Source of the DNA: Thermohalobacter berrensis
Lineage (GTDB): Bacteria > Bacillota > Clostridia > Tissierellales > Thermohalobacteraceae
Direction of reading: 5' to 3'
Length of the DNA: 64,000 nt
NCBI RefSeq assembly: GCF_003609645.1
Contig: NZ_MCIB01000023.1
Coordinates: forward strand, 1-64,000
This document shows, in pieces, positions 43,693 to 52,492 of the stretch; the stretch's first letter is position 1, and each line of letters begins with the position of its first letter. The notes under the pieces were generated by a model, which was not told the DNA's origin, made no database searches, and saw only the letters and a program-made list of their open reading frames with translations. The translations under genes and the position numbers were made by a program.

Positions 43693-43720
43693 CGAGGGGG
43701 GTTTATCTCCCTCGCTTTTT
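43693..43720. terminator. Terminator between pulA and the amylase gene
   Basis: The stem CGAGGG / CCCTCG is followed by CTTTTT on the plus strand. It serves two convergent genes. Confidence 0.75.
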
Positions 43721-45197
43721 AATTGTCTACTAAAATTAACAAATCTAAAGGTTTAAGATTAATTTTTAGTCTTTTATCATTAACTTTAAGTACTTTATTA
43801 GATAAAATATCTTTATAATTTTTACTATCATTAGGTATATTAATAGATACTTGTTTTTCTTTATCCCGTATATTCATAACAACAATAACAGAATCTTTCC
43901 CTTTTTGTCTTATATAGGAAATGAAATCTTCATCATAGTCTAATAATCTAAATTTCCCTTCTTTTAAAGCATTATTATTTTGTCGAAGGTTTACTAATTT
44001 TTTATAGAATTTTAACATCTTTGAACTATCAACTCTATACCACTCCATGTCCCTTCTATTATCAGGATCATCTCCACCAGCCATGGCAATTTCAGTTCCA
44101 TAGTATATTACAGGTATTGCAGGATAGGTCATTACAAATGTTAAAGCTTGCTTTAAGTATTTATCTCCATGTTTTCCTACTGCAGTAATAAACCTTTTAT
44201 TATAGTGGTTATCCAAGAAAACCCCATTGATACTAGGATAGCTAAAGAATCTTTCTCTTTTTATTGCATTAATTAAGGCAGAAGTTTTTCCATACCATGT
44301 AAATGTTTCCCTTATTCCTTTAAATAAAGAGTAATTTGTTAGTCCATCAATACCAAGCTTGTGGTATAACTCAAGGTATCTTGGATTTTCGCTCCAGACT
44401 TCACCTAGAAGGTAAAAGTCAGGGTATTCTTTTTTTATTCTATAGGCAAATTCATTCCAAAAATCCTTTGGTACATGCTTAACATTATCTAGTCTCATAC
44501 CGTCAATATCTGTTTCTTTTATAAACCATAATGCGTTATTAATTAAAAAGTTTCTGACCTTTGGATTACTCTGGTCTAGATCTGGAAGTCCATAAATCCA
44601 ACCATTTTCTAATTCAGTCTGGTCATTCCAATCATGTATATCTTTCTTAGGGTGGAACCAGTCTTTATGTTTTTCGTCTTTAAGCCATGGTGATTTATAC
44701 CCAGTATGGTTTACTACATAATCAAGCATAACCTTTATATTTCTCTTATGTGCCTGATCTACAAGCTTTTTTAAATCTTCTAATGTACCTAAGTGGGGGT
44801 CTAATTTATTAAAATCAGTAATCCAATATCCATGATATCCATAGGATTGATTTTTATAAACAGGAGTTATCCATATAGCTGTTGCCCCTAAAGATTTTAT
44901 ATAGTCTAATTTTTTTATTATACCCTTTAAATCTCCACCATGAAATGCTTTAGGGTCTTTTTTGTTAACATCTTTAAAATTATTATTACTTTTATCACCA
45001 TCATAAAAACGGTCAGTCATAATAAAATATATTAAATCTTTATGGGAAAAATCTCCACCATCGTTCTTTACTTTTAATATAGTTTCTTCATTTGATTCTT
45101 GATTTTGTGAAATAGGTTCAGGTTCATTTATATTACTACACCCTATACTAAGAATAAGTGAAAAAATAATTACAAAGCTTATAAACTTTTTAAACAT
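43719..45197 (-). CDS. Alpha-amylase family lipoprotein (GH13) with a changed catalytic residue
   Basis: This 492-residue protein starts at ATG 45197 (GGGAGG upstream) with a lipoprotein signal (FSLILSIGC). It then has a GH13 barrel: GDLKGIIKKLDYIKSLGATA, region I VMLDYVVNHTG, region II DGMRLDNVKH (nucleophile Asp) and region III YLLGEVWS (acid/base Glu). Region IV, normally FxxNHD, reads FLDNHYNKRF: the third catalytic Asp is Tyr332, one base change (GAT to TAT). Either activity is strongly reduced, or the protein has become a starch-binding surface protein, or it is a sequencing error. As a surface lipoprotein it would trim starch outside the cell before import. Confidence 0.9.
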   Translation of the reverse strand: MFKKFISFVIIFSLILSIGCSNINEPEPISQNQESNEETILKVKNDGGDFSHKDLIYFIMTDRFYDGDKSNNNFKDVNKKDPKAFHGGDLKGIIKKLDYIKSLGATAIWITPVYKNQSYGYHGYWITDFNKLDPHLGTLEDLKKLVDQAHKRNIKVMLDYVVNHTGYKSPWLKDEKHKDWFHPKKDIHDWNDQTELENGWIYGLPDLDQSNPKVRNFLINNALWFIKETDIDGMRLDNVKHVPKDFWNEFAYRIKKEYPDFYLLGEVWSENPRYLELYHKLGIDGLTNYSLFKGIRETFTWYGKTSALINAIKRERFFSYPSINGVFLDNHYNKRFITAVGKHGDKYLKQALTFVMTYPAIPVIYYGTEIAMAGGDDPDNRRDMEWYRVDSSKMLKFYKKLVNLRQNNNALKEGKFRLLDYDEDFISYIRQKGKDSVIVVMNIRDKEKQVSINIPNDSKNYKDILSNKVLKVNDKRLKINLKPLDLLILVDN

Positions 45198-45495
45198 TAA
45201 TATTCCTCCCAAAGATTTTAATACCAATTTAATAAGACAGTTAATGTTAAAAAATAATTAGCTTTGTTAAAGTATAATTCTATTTTAGGTACTAATTACC
45301 TTTTTAAGAAAAAATTAAATTTTAGTAATACTAATAATATTTTTATGACATTTTACAAATAAATTGTATTTATTAAATTTTTTTAATCCTACTTGATTTT
45401 TTGTAAAAAATATATTACAATAATGTAAACATTTTATTTTTATAAAAAAACAATAATAATTATGCAGACAATAATGTTGAAGGGAGGAGAATATA
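45198..45495. other. Divergent intergenic region between the amylase and tryptophanase operons
   Basis: Very AT-rich. It contains the short inverted repeat TTACA-ATAA-TGTAA at 45415-45428, a possible operator about 70 bases upstream of the regulator gene. No leader peptide of the enterobacterial TnaC type (short Trp-containing frame) is evident. Confidence 0.4.
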
Positions 45496-46161
45496 CTGTC
45501 TGAGAAATCAGAAAAACAAATTCATCCTATACTTAAATCCTATATACCGATTGTAAAGGGGTTGGGAAGGACACTTGGTAAGCATTATGAAATCGTTTTA
45601 CATGATATATCCCAGTCAGAGTCATCAGTTATAGCTATTGAAAATGGTCATATTACTAAAAGAAAAGTAGGTTCTCCAGTTACAGATTTTCTTTTAGAGT
45701 TACTAAGTTTGAATAAAGAAAATGGAAAGGATATGGCGTTAAATTATATTTCTAAAACTAAAGATGGGAAGAGATTAAAATCATCAACTATTTTAATAAA
45801 AGATGAAAATGGGAAAGTAATAGGTTGCCTTTGTATTAATTTAGACTTAACAGCAATTGAAGTATCAAAAAAATTTCTTGATGAAATATCAAAGGTAGAA
45901 CATGAAAATTCAACAGAGAGTTTCCTAGAAGATGTAGAGGACTTTTTAGAAGTAATGATTCATAAAGGACTATCTATAGTGGACAAGCCAGCTAATTTAC
46001 TTACAAAGGATGAAAAAATTAAAATTGTAGAATACCTTAAAAATAAGCATGTATTTAACATAAAAGGAGCCGTAGATGCCGTAGCAAAGGAATTAAATGT
46101 TTCAAGATATACAGTTTACAACTATATTGATGAAATTAATTCAAAGGACATTTATAAATAA
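45496..46161 (+). CDS. YheO-like PAS/HTH transcriptional regulator of the tryptophanase operon
   Basis: This 221-residue protein has an N-terminal YheO PAS-like domain ([44 protein letters not shown]) and a C-terminal HTH of the DauR type ([20 protein letters not shown]). Homology clearly extends upstream of the TTG at 45562 into [12 protein letters not shown]. The only codon with correct spacing to the strong GGGAGGAG is CTG 45496, a rare start. It lies 17 bases upstream of tnaA, so it is probably the local regulator; YheO/DauR-type proteins sense small molecules, and the ligand here may be tryptophan or indole (inference). Confidence 0.85.
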   Translation: MSEKSEKQIHPILKSYIPIVKGLGRTLGKHYEIVLHDISQSESSVIAIENGHITKRKVGSPVTDFLLELLSLNKENGKDMALNYISKTKDGKRLKSSTILIKDENGKVIGCLCINLDLTAIEVSKKFLDEISKVEHENSTESFLEDVEDFLEVMIHKGLSIVDKPANLLTKDEKIKIVEYLKNKHVFNIKGAVDAVAKELNVSRYTVYNYIDEINSKDIYK

Positions 46162-46178
46162 AAAATGGAGGGATATTA

Positions 46179-47561
46179 GTGAAAAAATACAATAAAGCAG
46201 AACCATTCAAAATTAAGATGGTAGAGCCTATAAGACAAATTCCTTATGAAGAGAGGCTTGCTGCATTAGAAAGGGCTGGATATAACTTATTTGCCTTAAA
46301 TTCAGAAGAAGTTTATATTGACCTTTTAACTGATAGCGGAACAGGAGCTATGAGTGATAATCAATGGGCAGGAATCATGCTAGGTGATGAATCATATGCT
46401 GGAAGTAAAAACTATTATCATTTAGCAGATACAGTTAAAGATATATTTGGCTATAATTATGCAATACCAACTCATCAAGGTAGAGGTGCTGAACAAGTTC
46501 TCTTTCCTCTTTTAATAAAACCTGGTCAATATGTTATAAGTAACATGCATTTTGATACTACTAAAGCCCATGTTGAAATAGCAGAAGGACGTGCAATTAA
46601 CTGTGTAATTGAGGATGCCTTTAATACAGAAGAATATCATCCTTTTAAAGGAAATTTTGATGTAGATAAAATGGAAGAGTTTATTAAAGAAAAGGGTAAA
46701 GGAAATATTGCTTTCATAATAATTACAGTTACTTGTAATAGTGCCGGTGGACAACCTGTTTCTATGGAAAACATTAAAGAAGTTTCTGAGATTGCTAAAA
46801 AATATGACCTAAGAGTAATTATTGATGCTGCTAGATATGCAGAAAATGCATATTTCATTAAAACAAGGGAAGATGGCTATGGGGATAAATCAATAAAAGA
46901 AATTGTAAAAGAAATGTTTAGTTATGCTGATGGTTTTACTATGAGTGCTAAAAAAGATGCAATTGTTAATATCGGTGGTCTTATAGGTATTAAGGATGAT
47001 GAAGAATTATTTAATAAAGCTAGAGCAAGATTAGTGCCACTTGAAGGATTTGTAACTTATGGTGGACTTGCAGGAAGAGATATGGAAGCCCTTGCTAGGG
47101 GATTAAAAGAGGGAGTTCAATTTGAGTATTTAGAATATAGAATTGGTCAAGTAGAGTATTTAGGAGATAGATTAAGAGAAGCAGGAATTCCTATTCAGTA
47201 TCCTGTAGGTGGACACGCTGTATTTGTTGATGCTAAGAAATTATTACCACATATTCCTTATTATCAATTCCCTGCCCAAGCCTTAGGTAATGCCCTTTAT
47301 CTAGAGGCAGGAGTTAGGGGAGTTGAAATAGGTTCATTCCTATTAGGAAGAGACCCAGATACTGGTGAACAAATTGAATCACCTCTAGAATTATTAAGAT
47401 TAACTATACCTAGAAGGGTATATACTAACAATCATATGGATGTAGTAGCAGATGCCTTAATAAGTATTAAAGAAAAATCAGAAACATTAAAGGGACTAGA
47501 AATAGTTTATGAGCCTAAGATATTAAGACACTTTACTGCTAAACTAAAGCCTGTTGAATAA
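46179..47561 (+). CDS. tnaA: Tryptophanase
   Basis: This 460-residue PLP enzyme splits L-tryptophan to indole, pyruvate and ammonia. Family blocks: [58 protein letters not shown] (Schiff-base Lys in the SAKKDA region). It is tryptophanase rather than tyrosine phenol-lyase because it has FDTT (the phenol-lyase has FTTT), [19 protein letters not shown] (the phenol-lyase has MERGxxSAGR) and RHFTAKL near the C-terminus (the phenol-lyase has RFFTARF). Its neighbours, a Na+ symporter and RidA, fit tryptophan uptake and handling of the reactive enamine intermediate. Confidence 0.95.
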   Translation: MKKYNKAEPFKIKMVEPIRQIPYEERLAALERAGYNLFALNSEEVYIDLLTDSGTGAMSDNQWAGIMLGDESYAGSKNYYHLADTVKDIFGYNYAIPTHQGRGAEQVLFPLLIKPGQYVISNMHFDTTKAHVEIAEGRAINCVIEDAFNTEEYHPFKGNFDVDKMEEFIKEKGKGNIAFIIITVTCNSAGGQPVSMENIKEVSEIAKKYDLRVIIDAARYAENAYFIKTREDGYGDKSIKEIVKEMFSYADGFTMSAKKDAIVNIGGLIGIKDDEELFNKARARLVPLEGFVTYGGLAGRDMEALARGLKEGVQFEYLEYRIGQVEYLGDRLREAGIPIQYPVGGHAVFVDAKKLLPHIPYYQFPAQALGNALYLEAGVRGVEIGSFLLGRDPDTGEQIESPLELLRLTIPRRVYTNNHMDVVADALISIKEKSETLKGLEIVYEPKILRHFTAKLKPVE

Positions 47562-47574
47562 TAGGTTTATATTA

Positions 47575-47613
47575 AGTAGAAAGATTAGCATATAAGCTGT
47601 TAATCTTTCTACT
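47575..47613 (+). terminator. Hairpin between tnaA and the transporter gene
   Basis: A 13-bp perfect stem (AGTAGAAAGATTA / TAATCTTTCTACT) with a 13-base loop but almost no T-run. It may set mRNA stability or partial termination inside the operon rather than ending it. Confidence 0.5.
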
Positions 47614-47651
47614 TTACTAACATAATTTAAATAACAGAAAGGGGTTTTCAG

Positions 47652-48965
47652 ATGGAGCAGCGTGAAACGTGGACAAGTAGAATTGGCTTTATCCTTGCCT
47701 GTATTGGAGCTGCAATTGGGCTTGGGAATATATGGATGTTTCCTTGGAGGCTAGGAAGATATGGGGGAGCAGCCTTTTTAGTACCATACTTTATATTTGT
47801 ATTTATTTTAAGTAGAACAGGGCTAATGGGGGAATTTGCCTTTGGTAGAGCAAGACAAAAAGGAGCAATAGGTGCATTTGAAGATGTATTTAAGGAAAAA
47901 AACCTCCCCTTTGGATCTTTAGTTGGAACAATCCCTGTTTTGGGAGTTTCGGGGGTTTTTATTTTTTATCTAGTTGTAGTAGGTTGGATTATAAAATACT
48001 TTTCAATTTCACTTTTAGGTACATTTAGTAAGGTAGATATACCAGCATATTTTGGGGGATTTGCTGGACAACCTGAAAGTATATTTTGGCATTTACTTGC
48101 TATAGTTATTACTTTACTAATTGTAAACCTTGGAATTGCTAAAGGTATTGAAAGGGCTAATAAATATATGATGCCATCCCTTTTTATTATATTAGTACTT
48201 TTAGCTATAAGGTCAGTAACACTTGAGGGAGCAAGTGAAGGTTTAAAATTTATGTTTCTACCTGATTGGTCTTATCTATTAAAAGTAGAAACATGGGTTA
48301 TGGCCCTTGGACAATCCTTCTTCACTGTTTGTCTAGGTGGAGCTGCTATGGTAGTATATGGTAGTTATCTTAAAAAAGATGAGGATATTCCTTCCTCAGC
48401 ATTCAACACAGTAATATGGAATACTGTTGCATCATTACTTGCAGCTACAGTAATAATACCTGCAGCCTTTGCCTTTAATCTAGATCCACAGGCTGGACCT
48501 CCTCTACTTTTTATTACTGTACCATTCATATTTAAAATGATGCCAGGAGGATATATATTTGGTATTCTATTCTTCTTAAGTGTAGTATTTGCAGCATTTT
48601 CTTCCGCCGTTAATCTTATGGAAGTTCCTGTTGAAGCTGTAATGGACCGCTTAGGATGGACTAGAAAGAAAAGTACAATAGTTGTTGGTATTTTAGGATT
48701 TTTATTCGGACTTCCATTAGATTTAAGTGTAGATAGGCTTGGTAAATTTGCAGACTTTGTAAGTGTTTATCTTGTTCCACTTGGAGCAGTTTTAGCAGCT
48801 ATAGCTTTCTTCTGGATTTATGGAATTAAAAAGGCTAGAATGGCAATTAATGAAGGGGCTAGTAAACCTGTAGGAGAATATTGGGAGTTCCTTGCCAAAT
48901 ATGTTTTCACACTTGTGTCTATTGCAGTATTAATTTTAGGCATTGTTTTTGGAGGAATTGGTTAA
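47652..48965 (+). CDS. Na+-dependent NSS-family transporter, probably for tryptophan
   Basis: This 437-residue protein has about 11-12 membrane helices and the bacterial NSS/SNF signature: RIGFILACIGAAIGLGNIWM, FPWRLGRYGGAAFLVPYFIF, with the Na1/Na2 and substrate region in helix 1. Helix 6 has LGQSFFTVCLGGAAMVVYGS. Bacterial NSS proteins with 11 helices carry amino acids with Na+; TnaT of Symbiobacterium is the tryptophan example. The position between tnaA and ridA supports tryptophan as substrate. The start follows GAAAGGGG. Confidence 0.9.
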   Translation: MEQRETWTSRIGFILACIGAAIGLGNIWMFPWRLGRYGGAAFLVPYFIFVFILSRTGLMGEFAFGRARQKGAIGAFEDVFKEKNLPFGSLVGTIPVLGVSGVFIFYLVVVGWIIKYFSISLLGTFSKVDIPAYFGGFAGQPESIFWHLLAIVITLLIVNLGIAKGIERANKYMMPSLFIILVLLAIRSVTLEGASEGLKFMFLPDWSYLLKVETWVMALGQSFFTVCLGGAAMVVYGSYLKKDEDIPSSAFNTVIWNTVASLLAATVIIPAAFAFNLDPQAGPPLLFITVPFIFKMMPGGYIFGILFFLSVVFAAFSSAVNLMEVPVEAVMDRLGWTRKKSTIVVGILGFLFGLPLDLSVDRLGKFADFVSVYLVPLGAVLAAIAFFWIYGIKKARMAINEGASKPVGEYWEFLAKYVFTLVSIAVLILGIVFGGIG

Positions 48966-49018
48966 TATAAAATAGAATTATAAAATATAGCAAAAAATAT
49001 AAAATGGAGGTAGTAAAG

Positions 49019-49402
49019 ATGGCGAAAAAGATTGGTATTACAGCTAAGAATTGTGCGGCTGCTATAGGTCCGTACTCCCATGCAAACAAGTTTTGCAACC
49101 TAATTTTTACTAGTGGACAAATTCCTTTTACACCTGAGGGTGAATTGATAAGTGAAGATGTTCAAGAACAGACAAGACAATGCCTTGAAAATGTTAAGGC
49201 TATATTAGAAGAAGCTGGAAGCAGCATGGATAATGTGCTTAAATGTACTATTTTTATTAGTGATATGAATGATTTTCCAAAAATAAATGAAGTTTATGCG
49301 GAATATTTTGGTAAACCTTTTCCAGCACGTAGTTGTGTAGAGGTAGCGAGATTACCTAAAGATGTTAAGGTTGAAATTGAAGCTATAGCAATAGCTGAAT
49401 AA
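49019..49402 (+). CDS. ridA: RidA family 2-iminobutanoate/2-iminopropanoate deaminase
   Basis: This 127-residue protein has the YjgF/RidA pattern: CAAAIGPYSHANK, FTSGQIPFTPEGEL, TRQCLENVKAILEEAGSS, VLKCTIFISDMNDF, and the catalytic Arg in PFPARSCVEV followed by EIEAIA. RidA hydrolyses reactive enamines/imines such as 2-aminoacrylate released by PLP beta-elimination enzymes. That matches its place after tnaA. ATG 49019 is used since GGAGG is 8 bases upstream. Confidence 0.93.
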   Translation: MAKKIGITAKNCAAAIGPYSHANKFCNLIFTSGQIPFTPEGELISEDVQEQTRQCLENVKAILEEAGSSMDNVLKCTIFISDMNDFPKINEVYAEYFGKPFPARSCVEVARLPKDVKVEIEAIAIAE

Positions 49403-49408
49403 AGCTTT

Positions 49409-49446
49409 AATTCCCTATATCTATGAAAGATATAGGGAATTTTTTA
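49409..49446 (+). terminator. Terminator of the tryptophanase operon
   Basis: A 14-bp stem (AATTCCCTATATCT / AGATATAGGGAATT) with a 5-base loop and a T-run. Confidence 0.9.
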
Positions 49447-49450
49447 TTGT

Positions 49451-49473
49451 GACACAAGGACGTTTCCTTTGTC
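49451..49473. repeat. Degenerate hairpin related to GGGACGG-type repeats
   Basis: GACACAAGGA and TCCTTTGTC pair around CGTT. GGACGTTTCC inside resembles a decayed GGGACGGTTCC core. It may be a relic of another repeat family. Confidence 0.3.
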
Positions 49474-49538
49474 ATTATTGCAGATGGAGTTGTGTATTGG
49501 TAAACTATTAGTTTTTTTAAGATAAAATTAAAAAAATG

Positions 49539-49568
49539 ATGCAACCGTTTGCATAATTATGTTATAAT
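49539..49568 (+). promoter_or_regulatory. LacI-type operator overlapping a promoter
   Basis: ATGCAACCGTTTGCAT (49539-49554) is a near-perfect palindrome of the LacI/MalR/CcpA-like class (TGCAANCGNTTGCA). It is followed 9 bases later by a perfect -10, TATAAT, at 49563-49568; the -35 position falls inside the operator. It would allow repression of the decayed debranching-enzyme gene and the GH31 gene by the LacI regulator at 40677. Confidence 0.8.
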
Positions 49569-49688
49569 AATTTTAAGATAAGAATATAAAAGAAATATCT
49601 TGTTAGATATAGAAAAAGCATATAGTTAATAAGAGTGTAAATTATTATATACTATATGGACTTAAATGTTTAAATAAAAAGGATAGGG

Positions 49689-49868
49689 ATTAACAAGAGG
49701 ATTAGGAAAAAACTTGAAGAATTTTATAATCATATGAAGGATGGATGTGTTGGTAGCATATCAGAAATTTATGACGGGGATTTTCCACACTATCCTAGGG
49801 GAGTATTTTCCACAGGTTTGGTCTGCAGCAGAGGTTTTAATAACCTATATGAGCTTCTTGATAACTAA
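49689..49868 (+). pseudogene. Glycogen debranching enzyme (amylo-1,6-glucosidase) C-terminal remnant
   Basis: One frame reads KKLEEFYNHMKDGCVGSISE and then IYDGDFPHYPRG, the hallmark of the C-terminal (alpha/alpha)6 domain of GDE proteins (GxGxisEifDGdxPhxPrGc.aQaWSvaEvLR). After a frameshift the match resumes in another frame as PQVWSAAEVLITYM, and then ELLDN in the first frame again. The N-terminal part is absent. This is a gene relic just behind the LacI operator and promoter, inside the glucan gene cluster. Confidence 0.7.
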
Positions 49869-49934
49869 TATTGTTAAATAAGTAAGTCAAAAAGGGACTT
49901 ACTAAAAATAAATAAAAATAAAAGGGGGATAAAT

Positions 49935-52217
49935 ATGATAAGAAAAACAGATTATGGGTATTGTGCAGAGGGAAAGAAGGCTTATTTACATATTCAATTT
50001 TTTTCAGATAGTATAGTAAGGTTTGCTTATACTAAAAATAATATACTTCCAGAATCTACTCCTGCTGTAATAGGACAATCTAAAAATATTGAAGCTTTAG
50101 TAGATGGAAACTACATAAAAACTCAAAATTTAAAAATAAAAATTGATTCAGAAGATTTGAAAGTATCTGTATTTGATTCTGAAGATAACTTATTAAGTAG
50201 AGATTTAAGTGTTGATATTGATAATATAAAGGTTGAAAAGGAATTATTATGGGAGAAAGGATTTTATGGTTTAGGAGAAAAATATGGTTGGATCAATAAA
50301 AAGGGAACACAAACAGAAAACTATAATTCAGATGTTTTAGGTGCCCATCCACTACATAATCCAACTATAAAAGAATACCATACTTCAATTCCATTTTATA
50401 TTGGACTAGATAAAGATAAGGCCTATGGAATCTATTTTGATAATAGCTATAGAACATATTTTGATTTTGGAAAAGAGAAGGATAAGGTTGTACAATTTAG
50501 TGCAGATGGAGGACATATAGATTATTATTTTATATACGATAAAAAGGTTTCAGAAATAGTAAAAGGATATAGTGAAATTACAGGAACAATGCCATTACCA
50601 AGAAAAGAATTCTTAGGTTTTCAACAGTGTAGATGGAGCTATATGAACAGGGAAGAATTAATGGAAATAGCAAAAAGAATGAGAAAAGAGAATATACCAT
50701 GTGATGTATTGTATTTAGATATAGATTATATGGAAAACTATAAAGTATTTACAGTTGATTCAGAAAAATTTAATGAGTTTAAGGAAATGGTAAAAGAGTT
50801 AAAAGAAATGGGTTTTAAGATTGTGGTTATTATTGACCCAGGAGTTAAAAAGGAAAAGGGATATTATGTATATGAAGAAGGACTTAAAAATGATTACTAT
50901 ATAAAGGATTCAGATGGATTAGTTTATGTAGGTGAAGTATGGCCTGGTGCAGCAGTTTTTCCAGATTTTCTAAGAAGTGAAGTTAGAAAATGGTGGGGAG
51001 AACTTCACAAGGGTCTACTTGAAGATGGTGTTGAAGGTATTTGGAATGACATGAATGAACCTTCTGATTTCAGTACAGAATCAAAGGTAGTACCAGAAGA
51101 TATAGTACATGTTGATGATGAGGGAAGGGAAAGAAAACATGCAGAAATACACAACATGTATGGAATGTTAGAAGCTATTGCTACTTATGAAGGGTTAAGG
51201 GAATTACAACCAAACAAGAGACCTTTTGTACTTACTAGGGGTACCTTTGCAGGTACACAAAGGTATGCAGCCCACTGGACTGGAGATAACACAAGTCTAT
51301 GGGAGCATATGGAATCAAGCATGCCAATGTTTATGAATCTTGGATTAAGTGGATATACCTTTATTGGTTCAGATGTTGGGGGATTTGCAGAAGATTCAAA
51401 TGGTGAGCTGTTAGCACGCTGGACTCAGTTAGGTGCATTTACTCCACTGTTTAGAAACCATAGCATGAAGGGGACAATTAACCAAGAGCCATGGTGCTTT
51501 GGGGAAGAGGTTTTAGATAATACCAGAAAATATATAAAATTAAGATATAAGTTTATAACTTACCTTTATAACTTAATGAGGGAAAGTTCTAAAGAAGGAC
51601 ATCCTGTAATGAGACCTCTATTCTACCATTATCAAGGGGATGAAAGAACATATAATATTAATGACCAGTTCCTATTTGGTGAAAATATAATGATATGTCC
51701 TATAGTAAGACCAGGAATGGATGCAAGGATGGTTTACCTTCCAGAGGGAGATTGGTATGATTATTGGACTGGAGAAAAGATAGAAGGTGGAAGATATATT
51801 ATAAAAGAGGCGGCAATTGATACACTTCCTATATTTATAAAAGCAGGTGCAATAATACCGCAGGATGAAGTAGTAGAATATATTGGACAAAAGGAAAATA
51901 CAAAATTAGACCTACATTATTATGTTGGAGATAATGGAGAATATACACTTTATTTTGATGACGGAAGAACCTTTGATTATGAGAAAGGAATATACTCAGA
52001 AATCAAACTAAATGTAGAAGAAAATGATGGAAAGATTACTGTAAAATCAGAGGTTTTAAAGGATGAATATAAAATTCCAGAATTAGTACTTCATATACAT
52101 GGTATCGAAGAATTCAAATCAATTGATGTAGATAATGGAAATACTCCTGTTGAAAAAGGAGATGTTATATCAATAGATATATGTAAACCAGAATTTAAAG
52201 TAGTTATAGAAAAGTAG
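49935..52217 (+). CDS. Alpha-glucosidase (GH31)
   Basis: This 760-residue enzyme shows the GH31 layout: N-terminal beta-domain (GFYGLGEKYGWINKKGTQTE), barrel with LGFQQCRWSYMNREELMEIA, the nucleophile Asp in GIWNDMNEPSDF, the acid/base Asp in AHWTGDNTSLWEHM, GSDVGGFAED and TPLFRNHS, and C-terminal beta-domains (PEGDWYDYWTGEKIEGG). It releases glucose from alpha-linked oligosaccharides. There is no signal peptide, so it is cytoplasmic and probably acts on maltodextrins produced by pullulanase. The start follows AAGGGGG. The upstream LacI-type operator indicates shared control. Confidence 0.93.
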   Translation: MIRKTDYGYCAEGKKAYLHIQFFSDSIVRFAYTKNNILPESTPAVIGQSKNIEALVDGNYIKTQNLKIKIDSEDLKVSVFDSEDNLLSRDLSVDIDNIKVEKELLWEKGFYGLGEKYGWINKKGTQTENYNSDVLGAHPLHNPTIKEYHTSIPFYIGLDKDKAYGIYFDNSYRTYFDFGKEKDKVVQFSADGGHIDYYFIYDKKVSEIVKGYSEITGTMPLPRKEFLGFQQCRWSYMNREELMEIAKRMRKENIPCDVLYLDIDYMENYKVFTVDSEKFNEFKEMVKELKEMGFKIVVIIDPGVKKEKGYYVYEEGLKNDYYIKDSDGLVYVGEVWPGAAVFPDFLRSEVRKWWGELHKGLLEDGVEGIWNDMNEPSDFSTESKVVPEDIVHVDDEGRERKHAEIHNMYGMLEAIATYEGLRELQPNKRPFVLTRGTFAGTQRYAAHWTGDNTSLWEHMESSMPMFMNLGLSGYTFIGSDVGGFAEDSNGELLARWTQLGAFTPLFRNHSMKGTINQEPWCFGEEVLDNTRKYIKLRYKFITYLYNLMRESSKEGHPVMRPLFYHYQGDERTYNINDQFLFGENIMICPIVRPGMDARMVYLPEGDWYDYWTGEKIEGGRYIIKEAAIDTLPIFIKAGAIIPQDEVVEYIGQKENTKLDLHYYVGDNGEYTLYFDDGRTFDYEKGIYSEIKLNVEENDGKITVKSEVLKDEYKIPELVLHIHGIEEFKSIDVDNGNTPVEKGDVISIDICKPEFKVVIEK

Positions 52218-52220
52218 CAA

Positions 52221-52252
52221 GAAGGTATCCGCATTTGTGGATGCCTTTTTTA
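52221..52252 (+). terminator. Terminator of the GH31 gene
   Basis: AGGTATCCGCA and TGTGGATGCCT pair with G-U wobbles; followed by TTTTT. Confidence 0.8.
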
Positions 52253-52269
52253 TTAAAACCCAATTGGAA

Positions 52270-52370
52270 AATACTGGTGAAAAACCGGGACGGTTCTCTT
52301 TTTCAGTTTTGGAAATAATTGGTGAAAAACAGAACCGTCCCTGTTTGCATAAGTTGAGAAAAATGTCGAA
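52270..52370. repeat. GGGACGG hairpin repeat, copy R5 with flanks
   Basis: Core arms at 52287-52297 and 52331-52341. The left flank has ATACTGGTGAAAAACC; the right flank has GTTTGCATAAGTTGAGAAAA then ATGTCGAA, shared with R6 and R7 and inverted in R2. Confidence 0.9.
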
Positions 52371-52492
52371 AAGTTATAAAGTTGTATTACAGTTAAATAG
52401 TGATTTGAGTTGCTAAAAATTATGTTATTTTAAAATATCATCTAATGTGATAAACTTTACATAAAATAGAGTTAATGAATTAGGTGATTTTT

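Noticed and set aside
45198-45495. TnaC-like leader peptide or T-box ahead of the tryptophanase operon
   Set aside because: No short frame with Trp codons plus ribosome-binding site, and no T-box sequence (TGGNACCGCG) is present.
46179-47561. Tyrosine phenol-lyase as the identity of the beta-eliminating lyase
   Set aside because: [20 protein letters not shown] and RHFTAKL match tryptophanase; the phenol-lyase has FTTT, an MERGxxSAGR-type block and RFFTARF.
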